Positions 1 through 6,629 of a stretch of DNA of 35,691 nt are shown piece after piece. Location of the stretch: positions 1-35,691 of the forward strand of contig SKKK01000044.1 in NCBI GenBank assembly GCA_007121535.1, written 5' to 3'. The notes under the pieces are model-generated. The model worked only from the letters and a program-made list of their open reading frames with translations. It was not told the origin of the DNA and ran no database searches. The translations under genes were made by a program, and so were the position numbers. Every line of letters starts with the position of its first letter. Position 1 is the stretch's first letter. Source of the stretch: Planctomycetaceae bacterium (lineage in GTDB: Bacteria > Planctomycetota > Planctomycetia > Pirellulales > Pirellulaceae).

Positions 1-10
1 CAACCGGCAT
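1..10 (-). CDS. Start of a probable DUF3368 toxin gene (partial)
   Basis: An ATG on the minus strand at 10-8 lies two bases after the stop codon of the UPF0175 gene. Only three codons (M-P-V) are inside the window. The assignment to DUF3368 (PIN-like toxin) is inferred from the second cassette at 2103-2626, where a DUF3368 remnant follows UPF0175 in the same way, and from the usual pairing of the two families. Nothing in the ten bases proves it. Confidence 0.35.
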
Positions 11-12
11 GG

Positions 13-258
13 CTACGATCGCAGACGTTCCAGGCTTTGGAGTTCCTGCTGCCAGTAGCGTTCATCGATGCGCACCAACGGTAGCTGGCGTTCCAAGAGA
101 GCCGCCTCGAACTCGACGCGAGCGATTCGCGCCCAGCGAGTCGCCTGTGGCATCGTCAGCTTGCCGGCATCGTACAGACGGCAAGCAATCTCCAGCTTGG
201 CTTCCCGCTCCGAAAGTACCGCTTCGGCAAGCAACTCGTCAGATAACGTCACCGGCAT
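13..258 (-). CDS. UPF0175 family antitoxin-like protein (cassette 1)
   Basis: This 81-residue protein belongs to UPF0175, a family of small proteins usually found upstream of a DUF3368 PIN-like toxin and thought to be antitoxins. The family core is visible as LSEREAKLEIACRLYDAGKL followed by QATRWARIARVEFEAALLER. It aligns over its whole length with the copy at 2375-2626, so it is an old duplicate or an independent copy. Two ATGs (264 and 258) are available; 258 is chosen because it gives 8 bases from the AGGA of a GCGGAAAGGAC ribosome site, the same site and spacing used by the second copy, and because the N-termini then align. It follows an Rpn remnant by 44 bases and precedes a probable toxin start by 2 bases, so translation is probably coupled. 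Confidence 0.8.
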   Translation of the reverse strand: MPVTLSDELLAEAVLSEREAKLEIACRLYDAGKLTMPQATRWARIARVEFEAALLERQLPLVRIDERYWQQELQSLERLRS

Positions 259-302
259 CGGCATTGTCCTTTCCGCAGGGACCTCAGGTTGCCGCCCAAG
301 CG

Positions 303-560
303 TCACGCCATCAATTTATCCCAGCTCGACACGATCAGTAGCCGCTCGGTCAGATCTTCGAGCCGCTCGATATCCCGCATCGCCTCGATCTGCTGCCTAG
401 TGCGTTGTCCAGGCGAAATCTTGGGGTCGCGATGAGTGAGCGGCACGGCGCTAGCCGCCGTTGGCGCCCGAAACCGGCGGCTAGCGCCGTGCCGCTCACA
501 ACTCGTATTTTCGCCTTGGACAACGCACTAGTCGCCTCGTCCGCTTCCCCAAACCGGACT
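303..560 (-). pseudogene. C-terminal remnant of an Rpn-family nuclease, split by a palindromic element
   Basis: Only the tail of the gene remains. Reading the minus strand, 560-532 encodes RFGEADEAT, and 396-303 encodes QQIEAMRDIERLEDL and the final TERLLIVSSWDKLMA before TGA. This matches the usual C-terminus of Rpn/DUF4351-type proteins (RFG...E followed by a DLERLE-like helix). The palindromic element at 401-527 sits between the halves; removing it with one CTAG copy gives an uninterrupted FGEADEATRQQIEAM. Further upstream the frame meets a TGA near 585 and no nuclease core is recognisable, so the catalytic domain is gone. The gene heads the cassette Rpn-UPF0175-DUF3368. Confidence 0.65.
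401..527. mobile_element. Palindromic 127-bp MITE-like element with CTAG flanks
   Basis: The element is almost completely self-complementary. Outer arms start TGCGTTGTCC at 401 and end GGACAACGCA at 527 with one small indel between arms; an inner perfect 25-bp inverted repeat pairs 436-460 with 475-499. It is flanked by CTAG at 397-400 and 528-531. Deleting it and one CTAG restores the Rpn reading frame, which supports insertion with a 4-bp target duplication. It encodes no protein. CTAG or TNA duplications are known for some IS5-family groups, but linkage to a particular transposase is a guess. The inner hairpin recurs near 19164 and 27233. Confidence 0.7.
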
Positions 561-697
561 CGACCAGACTCGTGCCTGATTCAGCCCATCACCTTGTCTG
601 CACAGATTGTGCCCGCTATGCTAAGAGATGGGGAAGCGGGCTTGACTGCCCGGTTCTGTCCTATCGCGATGTACTCATTTGGACAGGATTTGTGGAG

Positions 698-928
698 ATG
701 ACAGCGGAAAACTTCGAGCGAGTATTGACCGGCCTGACGCAAAGTACGCCCTTCAGGATCTTTACGGTTGAACTCCACGGGGGTCAGCGGTTTGAAGTCG
801 ATCACCCGGGTGCCTTGGTCCATCGGGATGGAGTCGCCGTTTTCCTAGCGCCAGGCGGAATTCCCATCTGGTTCGACCACGAGAGTGTTAACCAAGTGAT
901 CGGAGCATCAGCCAACACATCCGTTTAG
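698..928 (+). CDS. Small conserved planctomycete protein of unknown function
   Basis: This 76-residue protein is one I recognise only as a recurrent small planctomycete family, characterised by RPF/TPFRIFTVELHGGQRFEVDHPG and a loop ending APGGIPIWFDHESV. No signal peptide or membrane segment is present, so it is likely cytoplasmic. The start at 698 is preceded by GTGGAG; a longer open frame back to 572 is not used because it has no family-like sequence and overlaps the Rpn remnant region. The related-sized protein at 3855-4076 lies in the same accessory zone. Function is unknown. Confidence 0.7.
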   Translation: MTAENFERVLTGLTQSTPFRIFTVELHGGQRFEVDHPGALVHRDGVAVFLAPGGIPIWFDHESVNQVIGASANTSV

Positions 929-1014
929 CAATGCACAGGGCATCCCACTTGTTACCGTTCGGCCTGGGGCTTCCGATCCGCAAATGAATTACTGTCGCGT
1001 TTTGCGGGAAGGGC

Positions 1015-1079
1015 TCGGGAGTCGTTTTCGGAGAAAGTTTGGACCATGTGGTAGATCGTTGCCCGAAAACGACTCCCGA
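1015..1079. repeat. 17-bp perfect inverted repeat
   Basis: Arms 1015-1031 and 1063-1079 are exact reverse complements, with a 31-base loop. The arm core is GGGAGTCGTTTTCGG. There is no T-run, so it is not a classic terminator. It lies in the 929-1398 gap, which otherwise shows no gene; the rest of that gap gave no recognisable promoter or RNA. Confidence 0.6.
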
Positions 1080-1398
1080 CCCCCGCTCGCGGACACCGAC
1101 TGTCGCTGACTGCCGAACGCCCCGCCTTACGGATGTCGATTCCTCCGTTGATCCACGATGCGGTACGATTCGTGACCGAACCCAGTGGTTGCTTCATTGT
1201 GTTCCGTTCGTCGTTAGCATTCTGAATTCGCCCAGGTGTGCTTGCACCCCGCGCTGCCGTATGCTGCGCTATTGAGCAGTTTTCGTCCCCAATGCGCTGG
1301 GGTTCGACGAATCCGACGATTCAGATGGTTTGCGGCATTTGTCCGGTCGCAAGCACACTGTTAGGCAACATCAGATTCTGTCCGTGTGAGTTTTCCCC

Positions 1399-2106
1399 AT
1401 GCAGCACGACCCGACGATTTCCGTGTCCGTTGACCAGCGTGTGGCTCAGTTGCGTGCTGAGTTCGAACGGGCATTGCTGAATGGCGATTCACCCAGTATC
1501 GAACGGTCGCTGCCGAAGGTTGACGAATCCGCTCGGCCGCAACTGCTGCGGGGGTTGTTGGCGGTGGAGTTGAAGTGGTGGCATCAGTCGGGGCAAACGC
1601 CGGTGGCGGGTGAGTACTTGGAACGGTTCCCGGAGTATCCGGAACTGGTGCTGGAAATTCTCGGACAAGTGGCCACCGAAATCGATGCCAAGACGTTGGC
1701 ATCGACAGATCAGGCGGTCGAGACCGAGGATGCGGCAGCGGAGCCGGGGGATGCACCAGCCACACCGGACGTTCCTTCGACGCCATCCCAAAGCTCGCCA
1801 GCCGAGAAGAAATCGAAGGAGCCTGAAGCCAAGGAAACGGGCAAGCGCAAAGTCACGCTGGATGATTTCGTCAGCTCGCTGACCGAATGCGGGTTGATGG
1901 ACCAGGCAGAGGTGGATGCGTTCATCGAGGAACTGCCTGCGGACGACCGGCCGATCAACGGCAAGCAGCTTGCCGAGTTGCTCTATCGGCACAAGCGGCT
2001 GACTCGATTTCAGGTCCAGGCCGTGTACCAGCGGAAGACGCGCGGGTTGGTGGTCGGTAGGCTGGCGGGTCGGTGGCGGCCGCGCGGCATCCTACTCGCC
2101 GGCTAG
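1399..2106 (+). pseudogene. Truncated planctomycete Ser/Thr kinase (N-terminal region only)
   Basis: The 235-residue product matches the regulatory N-terminus of a planctomycete Ser/Thr kinase family. Residues about 48-85 hold the helical region LLAVELKWWHQSGQTP...YLERFPEYPEL, residues about 100-150 are a P/S/E-rich linker, and residues about 152-218 hold LDDFVSSLTECGLM...DDRPINGKQLAELLYRHK and the FQVQAVYQRKTRGLVVG segment that normally runs straight into the glycine loop of the kinase domain. Here the match stops at GLVVG and 15 unrelated residues lead to TAG. No ATP-binding or catalytic motif follows, so the protein cannot be a kinase. The break abuts the convergent DUF3368 remnant, with which it overlaps by 4 bases. 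Confidence 0.75.
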
Positions 2107-2378
2107 GTCGAGAGCCTGAAGTGAAGCACCTGACCGATGAAGAATCCGAGATCATCATTCAGACGATCCAAGAGGGGCCGGACTTCGCGAAGAAAGCCCG
2201 CCTTTTTCGCTCGCAGTAGCATGCCGGCGGTGCCTAGCGGAACTAGTCCCCTGCGAAGCGCGATGCGCCGGCCGGCTGCCTCGTCCATCAGAATCGCGGA
2301 ACATCGGAGTTCCTCCGCCAGCACGATTGCTTCCGACTCGCCGCGATCAAGAACCTCTGCCAACTCGTCCACGATCAT
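2103..2378 (-). pseudogene. DUF3368 PIN-like toxin, N-terminal half missing
   Basis: The 91-residue product has the C-terminal half of DUF3368: LDRGESEAIVLAEEL, the ILMDEAAGRRIALRRGL acidic segment, then GTAGMLLRAKKAGFL and PLLDRLNDDLGFFI. Complete members are about 150-160 residues and begin with an MIVxDTSPL strand carrying the first metal-binding Asp; here MIVDELAEV joins directly to the middle of the domain, so about 60 residues including the first catalytic Asp are absent. The ATG overlaps the UPF0175 stop as ATGA. An internal deletion is the simplest reading. Toxin activity is unlikely, although a truncated product could still be made. Confidence 0.65.
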
Positions 2379-2626
2379 CCGGGGATTCCCAATCGATCCA
2401 TCGCGCGGAGTTCCGCCGATAGCTGCTCTTCGGTGACTTCGTACAAGGGGATTTTACGTTGAAGAAGCTGTGCTTCCATTTCGACCCGGGTCAGACGGGC
2501 ATACTGCGCGGCTTGCCATAAACTGAGGCGGTGCAGTTCGAACAAGCGGCAAGCGATCTCAACTCGAGCCTCGTCTTCCGAAAGACCTGCTTGTTCCAAC
2601 ACCGAGTCGGGGATCAGCAATGCCAT
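2375..2626 (-). CDS. UPF0175 family antitoxin-like protein (cassette 2)
   Basis: This 83-residue UPF0175 protein shows LSEDEARVEIACRLFELHRL and QYARLTRVEMEAQLLQRK, aligned end to end with the first copy at 13-258. Family members are presumed antitoxins of DUF3368 nucleolytic toxins. The start at 2626 is preceded by GCGGAAAGGAC at an 8-base spacing; upstream in-frame extension would run through the Rpn gene. The gene begins 26 bases after the Rpn stop and overlaps the toxin start, so the three genes form one unit. It looks intact although its toxin partner is truncated, so it may act only as a solo repressor or on the partner left of position 13. Confidence 0.8.
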   Translation of the reverse strand: MALLIPDSVLEQAGLSEDEARVEIACRLFELHRLSLWQAAQYARLTRVEMEAQLLQRKIPLYEVTEEQLSAELRAMDRLGIPG

Positions 2627-2652
2627 AGGAACCGTCCTTTCCGCCAGCAGTC

Positions 2653-3692
2653 TCAGTCGAAGACATCCTCGATCCTGTCCGCCGTCAAGATCCGTTCCGC
2701 CCATTTGAGCAGTTGTTTGCTGCTGGCGTCTGCAATCCGGCGTCGGGTATCTGGAGCAATCGGACCGAACTTGCGTGTCAACTGCTTGGTCAACATCGTC
2801 GACTCGCCCTCTTTTCGACCTTCTTCCTGCCACTGTTTCTTCCAGTCTTTGACGCGTTCTGCCAACATGGTTCTTGCTTCCTGTAAGTTTTCGATCTCTG
2901 GAAAGTCGATGTCGGGCATCCGGCTAGCCAGCAGAGACCGGCGGAGCCAGACGCCCAAAGCTCGCGCCAATTCGGCCTGCTCGGGCACCTGTAACCATTC
3001 GATCAACAGCTCCAACACCTGAACGATGTCTTCCGGACCGCGGCTGTTTTCCAACCGGAATAACGCTGCCACCAGATTCTGCATCGGCGCCAGTTCGGCT
3101 TCGGAAAACCCACGCTCCTCGACCAGCAAGTATCGCATGTGCGGCCGGTACCGCTCCAGCCCACCGGGCACCGACTCGATCAATTCACTGATCTCGGGCG
3201 CAGCCGTCCAGCCATCTTCGCCGCTGTACAAGACCAAAGGCAATACCGGCGGAAGCCGGCCATCGGGAGTCAGCTTCTTTTCACGAACCAAGTCTTGGTA
3301 CAAAAGCCCGACATAGACCAAGATCCGCAAAGCCATGAACGGATCGACGCTCGCTTGGAACTCCAGCAGCAGGTACACGTACAACCAGCGATCCCGCCAA
3401 CGGACGCGCCAGATGATGTCATCTGCGCGTTCGCGGAGGTCGTCGCTGACGTAAGCACCGTTCGAGAAATAACTGACGCACTTTCTGACCCCCTCACCCT
3501 GCCCTCTCCCCAGAGGGGCGAGGGGACATCGGACAGTTATTTCTCGAACGGTGCTAAGTGCCGCCGACGCGCTCCAAGGTGTCCATCTCCACCTCGGCCA
3601 CCCACGGCTCGCGAACGAACCCCCCGCAGCAAATCCTCCACCATTTCGCGGTGTGCGAACACCCGCTTGTAACCTAAATCTTGTTCTCCCAT
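2653..3692 (-). pseudogene. Rpn-family PD-(D/E)XK nuclease, frameshifted and interrupted
   Basis: The ancestral gene starts at ATG 3692 (MGEQDLGYKRVFAHREMVED). A run of six C on the plus strand at 3620-3625, one more than the frame needs, causes a +1 shift; in the corrected frame FVREPWVAEVEMDTLERVGG follows. At 3456-3554 a palindromic element interrupts the frame. From 3451 down, the body is intact: YVSDDLRERADDIIWRVRW, the EFQ of the nuclease core (LLLEFQASVDPF), a long C-terminal region and a K/E-rich helix before TGA at 2653. The family (putative transposase YhgA-like, PF04754, related to RpnA) makes metal-dependent DNA nucleases linked to recombination and, more recently, to phage defence. 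As it stands only an internal start could yield a protein, lacking the N-terminal strand. Confidence 0.75.
3456..3554. mobile_element. Palindromic 99-bp MITE-like element with TAAG flanks
   Basis: Perfect arms at 3455-3475 and 3534-3554 (outer part CACCGTTCGAG, inner part AAATAACTG) enclose a GC-rich core containing CCCTCTCCCCAGAGGGGCGA, itself a hairpin. TAAG is present at 3452-3455 and 3555-3558. Removing the element and one TAAG joins GGT-TYVSDD of the host Rpn gene in frame, so this is an insertion with a 4-bp duplication. No coding capacity. The inner arm motif GAGAAATAACTG recurs at 18947-18958 beside the 29-bp repeat array. Confidence 0.7.
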
Positions 3693-3854
3693 GCTCTCGA
3701 TTATACTCGCCGTGGCGGGGATCGAGTAGATCGGTCGGAATCGTTGAACGAAATTCGTTCGGTTTGCGGCGGCGGTGCGAACGGGATACAATGCGGAACC
3801 GGTCTGCGAGATCTGTCAGCAATCGCCCTTTCCGATCCAGAATAGGAGCACATA

Positions 3855-4076
3855 ATGGACCGAGACACCTTGATGGAAGCCGTACGACAGGGACCGATCG
3901 AGGTCTCCATGAATGACGGGCAGAAGCTGGTCATACGGGGCGTTGAGTTCTGCGTTGTCGACGATATCGCCGCGCACATCCTGTATCGCGCCGAGGATGG
4001 GTCGTGGAAGACCAAGATTGCCGCCCTGGTCTGCATGGCGACGATCACGCCGCTCGAATCCACTCAGGCTTCTTGA
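3855..4076 (+). CDS. Small conserved planctomycete protein of unknown function
   Basis: This 73-residue protein starts MDRDTLMEAVRQGPIEVSMN and continues with a compact beta-rich body ending in LVCMATITPLES. I recognise it as a recurrent small planctomycete family without a known role. It has no signal peptide or membrane segment. The ATG at 3855 is preceded by AGGAGCACATA, giving a ribosome site. It lies 163 bases beyond the Rpn start, in opposite orientation. It resembles the protein at 698-928 in size and setting but not clearly in sequence. Confidence 0.7.
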   Translation: MDRDTLMEAVRQGPIEVSMNDGQKLVIRGVEFCVVDDIAAHILYRAEDGSWKTKIAALVCMATITPLESTQAS

Positions 4077-4181
4077 CGGCGGGACCGAGGAACGCAAACA
4101 TGCTTGAGATAGGAAAAGCGGCAACGGATCGGAAACCACGGGCCAGGATTCGTGTGCCACAGAGAACACGGAGAACACCGA

Positions 4182-4286
4182 GACCACTGACCACTGACCA
4201 CTGACCACTGACCACTGACCACTGACCACTGACCACTGACAACTGACAACTGACAACTGACAACTGACCAATGACCAATGACCAAT
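4182..4286 (+). repeat. Fifteen-unit heptamer tandem repeat covering a start codon
   Basis: Fifteen exact 7-base units lie head to tail in three blocks: eight GACCACT, four GACAACT and three GACCAAT. The block order suggests expansion by slippage from variant units. The last units contain ATGs at 4271 and 4278, in different frames; the first is the only start for the downstream nuclease gene, so its first five codons are repeat-derived. Short tandem heptamers of this style are known from cyanobacterial and planctomycete genomes. The reverse strand opens long low-complexity frames here (VVSGQWS-type), which are artefacts. Confidence 0.9.
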
Positions 4287-5215
4287 TACAAGACAGCGAC
4301 TACGACGGGGCCTGGAAGGAGGCCTTGCGGCAGTTCTTGCCCGCGATCCTGGAATGCTATTTCCCGGCCATTGCCGCGACGGTTGACTGGGAGCATCCGC
4401 CGGAGTGGTTCAACAAAGAGTTGAGCCAGATCCTGGGCCAGACCGGACGGCGCAACCGTACGGTCGACGTGCTGGTGAAATTGCGGCTGCGTGACGGCAG
4501 CGAGCAATGGATCTTGTTGCATATCGAGGTCCAGACGCATTACGAAGAAGACTTCCCTGGGCGGCTGGCGTTGTACAACAGCGGGCTGTTCTGGATCTTC
4601 AGACAGCGGGTGGTGACGCTGGCCGTGTTGGCCGATTTGCGCGAAGGCTGGTTGCCGACGGAGGATCGCTTCCAGTTGGCCGGGTTCGAGAGCTTGACGC
4701 GGTTCCCCGTGTGCAAGCTGATCGACCGGCTGCGAACCGACTGGCAAAACGATCATTCGTTGCCTGTCCAGTTGGCACGGGCCCAGATCGCTGCTCTTCG
4801 CACGGCCGGCGATCCGGAGGGCCGGTACCGCGCGAAGTGGCAACTGGTGCGCAACTTGTACGAAATCGGGTACAATGCGGAACAGGTCCGCGAGATGTTC
4901 GGGCTGATCGACTGGATGATGCATCTGCGTGTGGACTTGGAAAAACAATTCAAACAAGAACTGGACGCATTCGAGGAGAGTCAACAAATGCCGTATGTCA
5001 CTTCCGTAGAACGAATTGCCAAAGCCGAAGGTGCCGCAGTCGTGTTGCTGGAACTTCTAGCCGAGCGATTCGGAACTGTGCCCGAGGAACTTCAGCAGCG
5101 CATCCAGCATCTGCGGATGGACCAACTAACGGGCCTCGGGAAAGCCATCCTGCGCTTCCAAGCCATCGAGGATCTGGAAGCCTGGCTCGACGCCCAATCT
5201 GCTTTGGACCAATGA
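4271..5215 (+). CDS. Rpn/DUF4351-type PD-(D/E)XK nuclease-family protein
   Basis: This 314-residue protein is the intact Rpn-like gene of the window. The N-terminus DSDYDGAWKEALRQFL leads into the nuclease core, with the acidic TVDVLVKL strand (about residue 66) and the HIEVQ strand (E-x-Q, about residue 86) that correspond to the D...(E/D)xK/Q active site. The middle contains LPVQLARAQIAALRTAGDPE and the C-terminus is a DUF4351-like helical pair, LLELLAERFGTVPEEL and ILRFQAIEDLEAWL. Members are DNA nucleases implicated in recombination and in anti-phage or toxin-like functions. The only in-frame ATG is inside the heptamer repeat and no Shine-Dalgarno sequence precedes it, so expression may depend on the repeat. 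It is a different subfamily from the two broken Rpn genes. Confidence 0.8.
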   Translation: MTNDQLQDSDYDGAWKEALRQFLPAILECYFPAIAATVDWEHPPEWFNKELSQILGQTGRRNRTVDVLVKLRLRDGSEQWILLHIEVQTHYEEDFPGRLALYNSGLFWIFRQRVVTLAVLADLREGWLPTEDRFQLAGFESLTRFPVCKLIDRLRTDWQNDHSLPVQLARAQIAALRTAGDPEGRYRAKWQLVRNLYEIGYNAEQVREMFGLIDWMMHLRVDLEKQFKQELDAFEESQQMPYVTSVERIAKAEGAAVVLLELLAERFGTVPEELQQRIQHLRMDQLTGLGKAILRFQAIEDLEAWLDAQSALDQ

Positions 5216-5285
5216 CCCATGAACTGATCGACCGGATTTTTCCGACTTTTTCCGACCTGCGGTCATCAAGGACATTACACCGGTC

Positions 5286-5564
5286 ATGACTTTTTCAATT
5301 TCACTTCCCGATTCTTTGCGGCCATTCCTCGAGGAAGAGATGTGCGAGCAGGGCCACGCGAGTCTCGATGCATGCGCGGCCTTTCTGCTCGAGGAAAGGC
5401 AACGCTTCAAGCCTGTGCGTATGACGTTCAACGTGCGCGGGCAGGCGTACCGGCTCACGCGGCTGACCGACTACCAGAATTACCGGCTTCGGAAGTGCAG
5501 CATCGCAATCGAGGAGTATTTTGCACTCTTGGCCAAGCCGATCACGGGGGAATTGGCCGGTTAG
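5286..5564 (+). CDS. Small protein, possible ribbon-helix-helix N-terminus
   Basis: This 92-residue open frame starts 70 bases after the Rpn-like gene. The first 40 residues (FSISLPDSLRPFLEEEM...HASLDACAAFLLEE) have the strand-turn-helix-helix rhythm of ParD-like antitoxins, with SLP at the beta strand and EEMCEQG before the second helix. The second half (RMTFNVRGQAYRLTRLTDYQ and after) matches nothing I recognise. Its 3' end overlaps an antisense kinase fragment, so the frame may have been extended into foreign DNA. The antitoxin reading is a guess from shape alone. Confidence 0.4.
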   Translation: MTFSISLPDSLRPFLEEEMCEQGHASLDACAAFLLEERQRFKPVRMTFNVRGQAYRLTRLTDYQNYRLRKCSIAIEEYFALLAKPITGELAG

Positions 5565-5753
5565 CACATGGTAGAACACCGCTGCCAAGCTCCAAAGATC
5601 GCTTTGCGGCCGCATGTCGCGGAAATCGATCACTCGTTCGCGGGGCAGGAAGTGATAATCGTCCGAGGCCCGCGCGGTCGCGGTCATTCCCAGGCAACCG
5701 GCTTGATCTAGTGCAGCAACGGTCGAAGCATCATTCGCCAGTTCCGCCAATAC
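5541..5753 (-). pseudogene. Internal fragment of a Ser/Thr protein kinase
   Basis: The minus strand encodes about 70 residues that match the activation segment and subdomain IX of planctomycete kinases: DQAGCLGMTATARA, YHFLPRERVIDFRDMRPQSD and LWSLAAVFYHVLTGQFPRD. In intact kinases the segment begins with DFG and continues past the D-x-W-S helix to the C-lobe; here neither the ATP-binding lobe nor the C-lobe end is present. It lies 33 bases beyond the lyase stop and overlaps the end of the small plus-strand gene. It is in the opposite orientation to the N-terminal kinase fragment at 1399-2106, so the two need not come from one gene. Confidence 0.6.
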
Positions 5754-5785
5754 CGTTGATTGGTCTGAGAACTCCCGTGACGAAA

Positions 5786-6616
5786 CTACTTGCGAGAGAT
5801 TGCGATGCGAAAGGCGTCGAAGCGGGCGTAGCTGTCGTTTTGGGGCGCCCACCGATCGGTGTTGCCGCCATGAAAGGTGCTGAAGTAAAAGGTGTCGACT
5901 TGGGCGCCCTCGATGTTCCGGTATTCGATGTCGTCGCGGAACAGCACCTGCTGACCGTCGAACCACACTTGCAACTCGCCGTCGGTGCGCTGCGGATGGT
6001 TGACCTTGATTCGCTGCGTGATTTCGTGCCATTGGCCGGGCACGGCGTGCACGTCCAGCGAGAGGCTGTCGCCGTACTTCGAACGCTGGTTCATGTGGTA
6101 CAGGTAGACCCGTAAGTGACCTTCCCGGCCCCACATGTAACGCGCGCTCCAGCCGTCGCCGGTCGGCATCTGGCCGCCCGTGTTGGCACGGCCTCCGCAC
6201 AACCCCGGCAGCTTGCCGCCCAAACGAAAATCGAACCCGTCCTCGAACTTGAACCGGTAACTCAAGTAGTACTCGTCTCGCGCCGGCAATCGCACGCGGA
6301 ATTGTCCCCCGCCTTCGCCCGGACCGACGCTTCCTTTGGGATAGGCAACTCGCAAGCTCCGCTCGGCAACCCCCAATGCATCTTTCACGATGATCCCTCG
6401 GCCACGCATGGCAAACCATTGTAATCCGGGCCAATCCTGACGAGCATGAGCTTCGGTGTAGTCGCCCAATGGAGTTCGATCGAAATCAACCGTCACCGGT
6501 GATTCCGCGAACCGGATTCCCGACGACGGATTCGCGTCGGCCGGACCGGACAGTCCGATCGACGCGAGCGGCAACGACAAAAAAAGCAAGATGTTGCGGG
6601 AAACACGATTCGTCAT
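5786..6616 (-). CDS. Exported polysaccharide lyase family 14-like protein
   Basis: This 276-residue protein has a signal peptide (about residues 1-28, ending near GPADA) and the beta-sandwich pattern of PL14-like lyases, which cleave uronate polysaccharides such as alginate. Diagnostic stretches are YYLSYRFKFEDGFDFRLGGK, LPGLCGG, GGQMPTGDGWSARYMW, a VYLYHMNQ strand, then PGQWHEITQRIKVNHPQ and FYFSTFHGGNTDRWAP. The substrate cannot be read from sequence. It begins 13 bases after the SDR stop and probably shares its transcript; the ribosome site (TGAGG) is weak and lies within the end of the SDR gene. Confidence 0.75.
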   Translation of the reverse strand: MTNRVSRNILLFLSLPLASIGLSGPADANPSSGIRFAESPVTVDFDRTPLGDYTEAHARQDWPGLQWFAMRGRGIIVKDALGVAERSLRVAYPKGSVGPGEGGGQFRVRLPARDEYYLSYRFKFEDGFDFRLGGKLPGLCGGRANTGGQMPTGDGWSARYMWGREGHLRVYLYHMNQRSKYGDSLSLDVHAVPGQWHEITQRIKVNHPQRTDGELQVWFDGQQVLFRDDIEYRNIEGAQVDTFYFSTFHGGNTDRWAPQNDSYARFDAFRIAISRK

Positions 6617-6629
6617 GGGAGCCTCATTC

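Noticed and set aside
4045-4285. Minus-strand frames made of VVSGQWS-type peptide repeats
   Set aside because: These are translations of the heptamer DNA repeat in all three reverse frames, not proteins.
4286-4987. 233-codon open frame on the minus strand
   Set aside because: Antisense to the intact Rpn-like gene, which has the family motifs.
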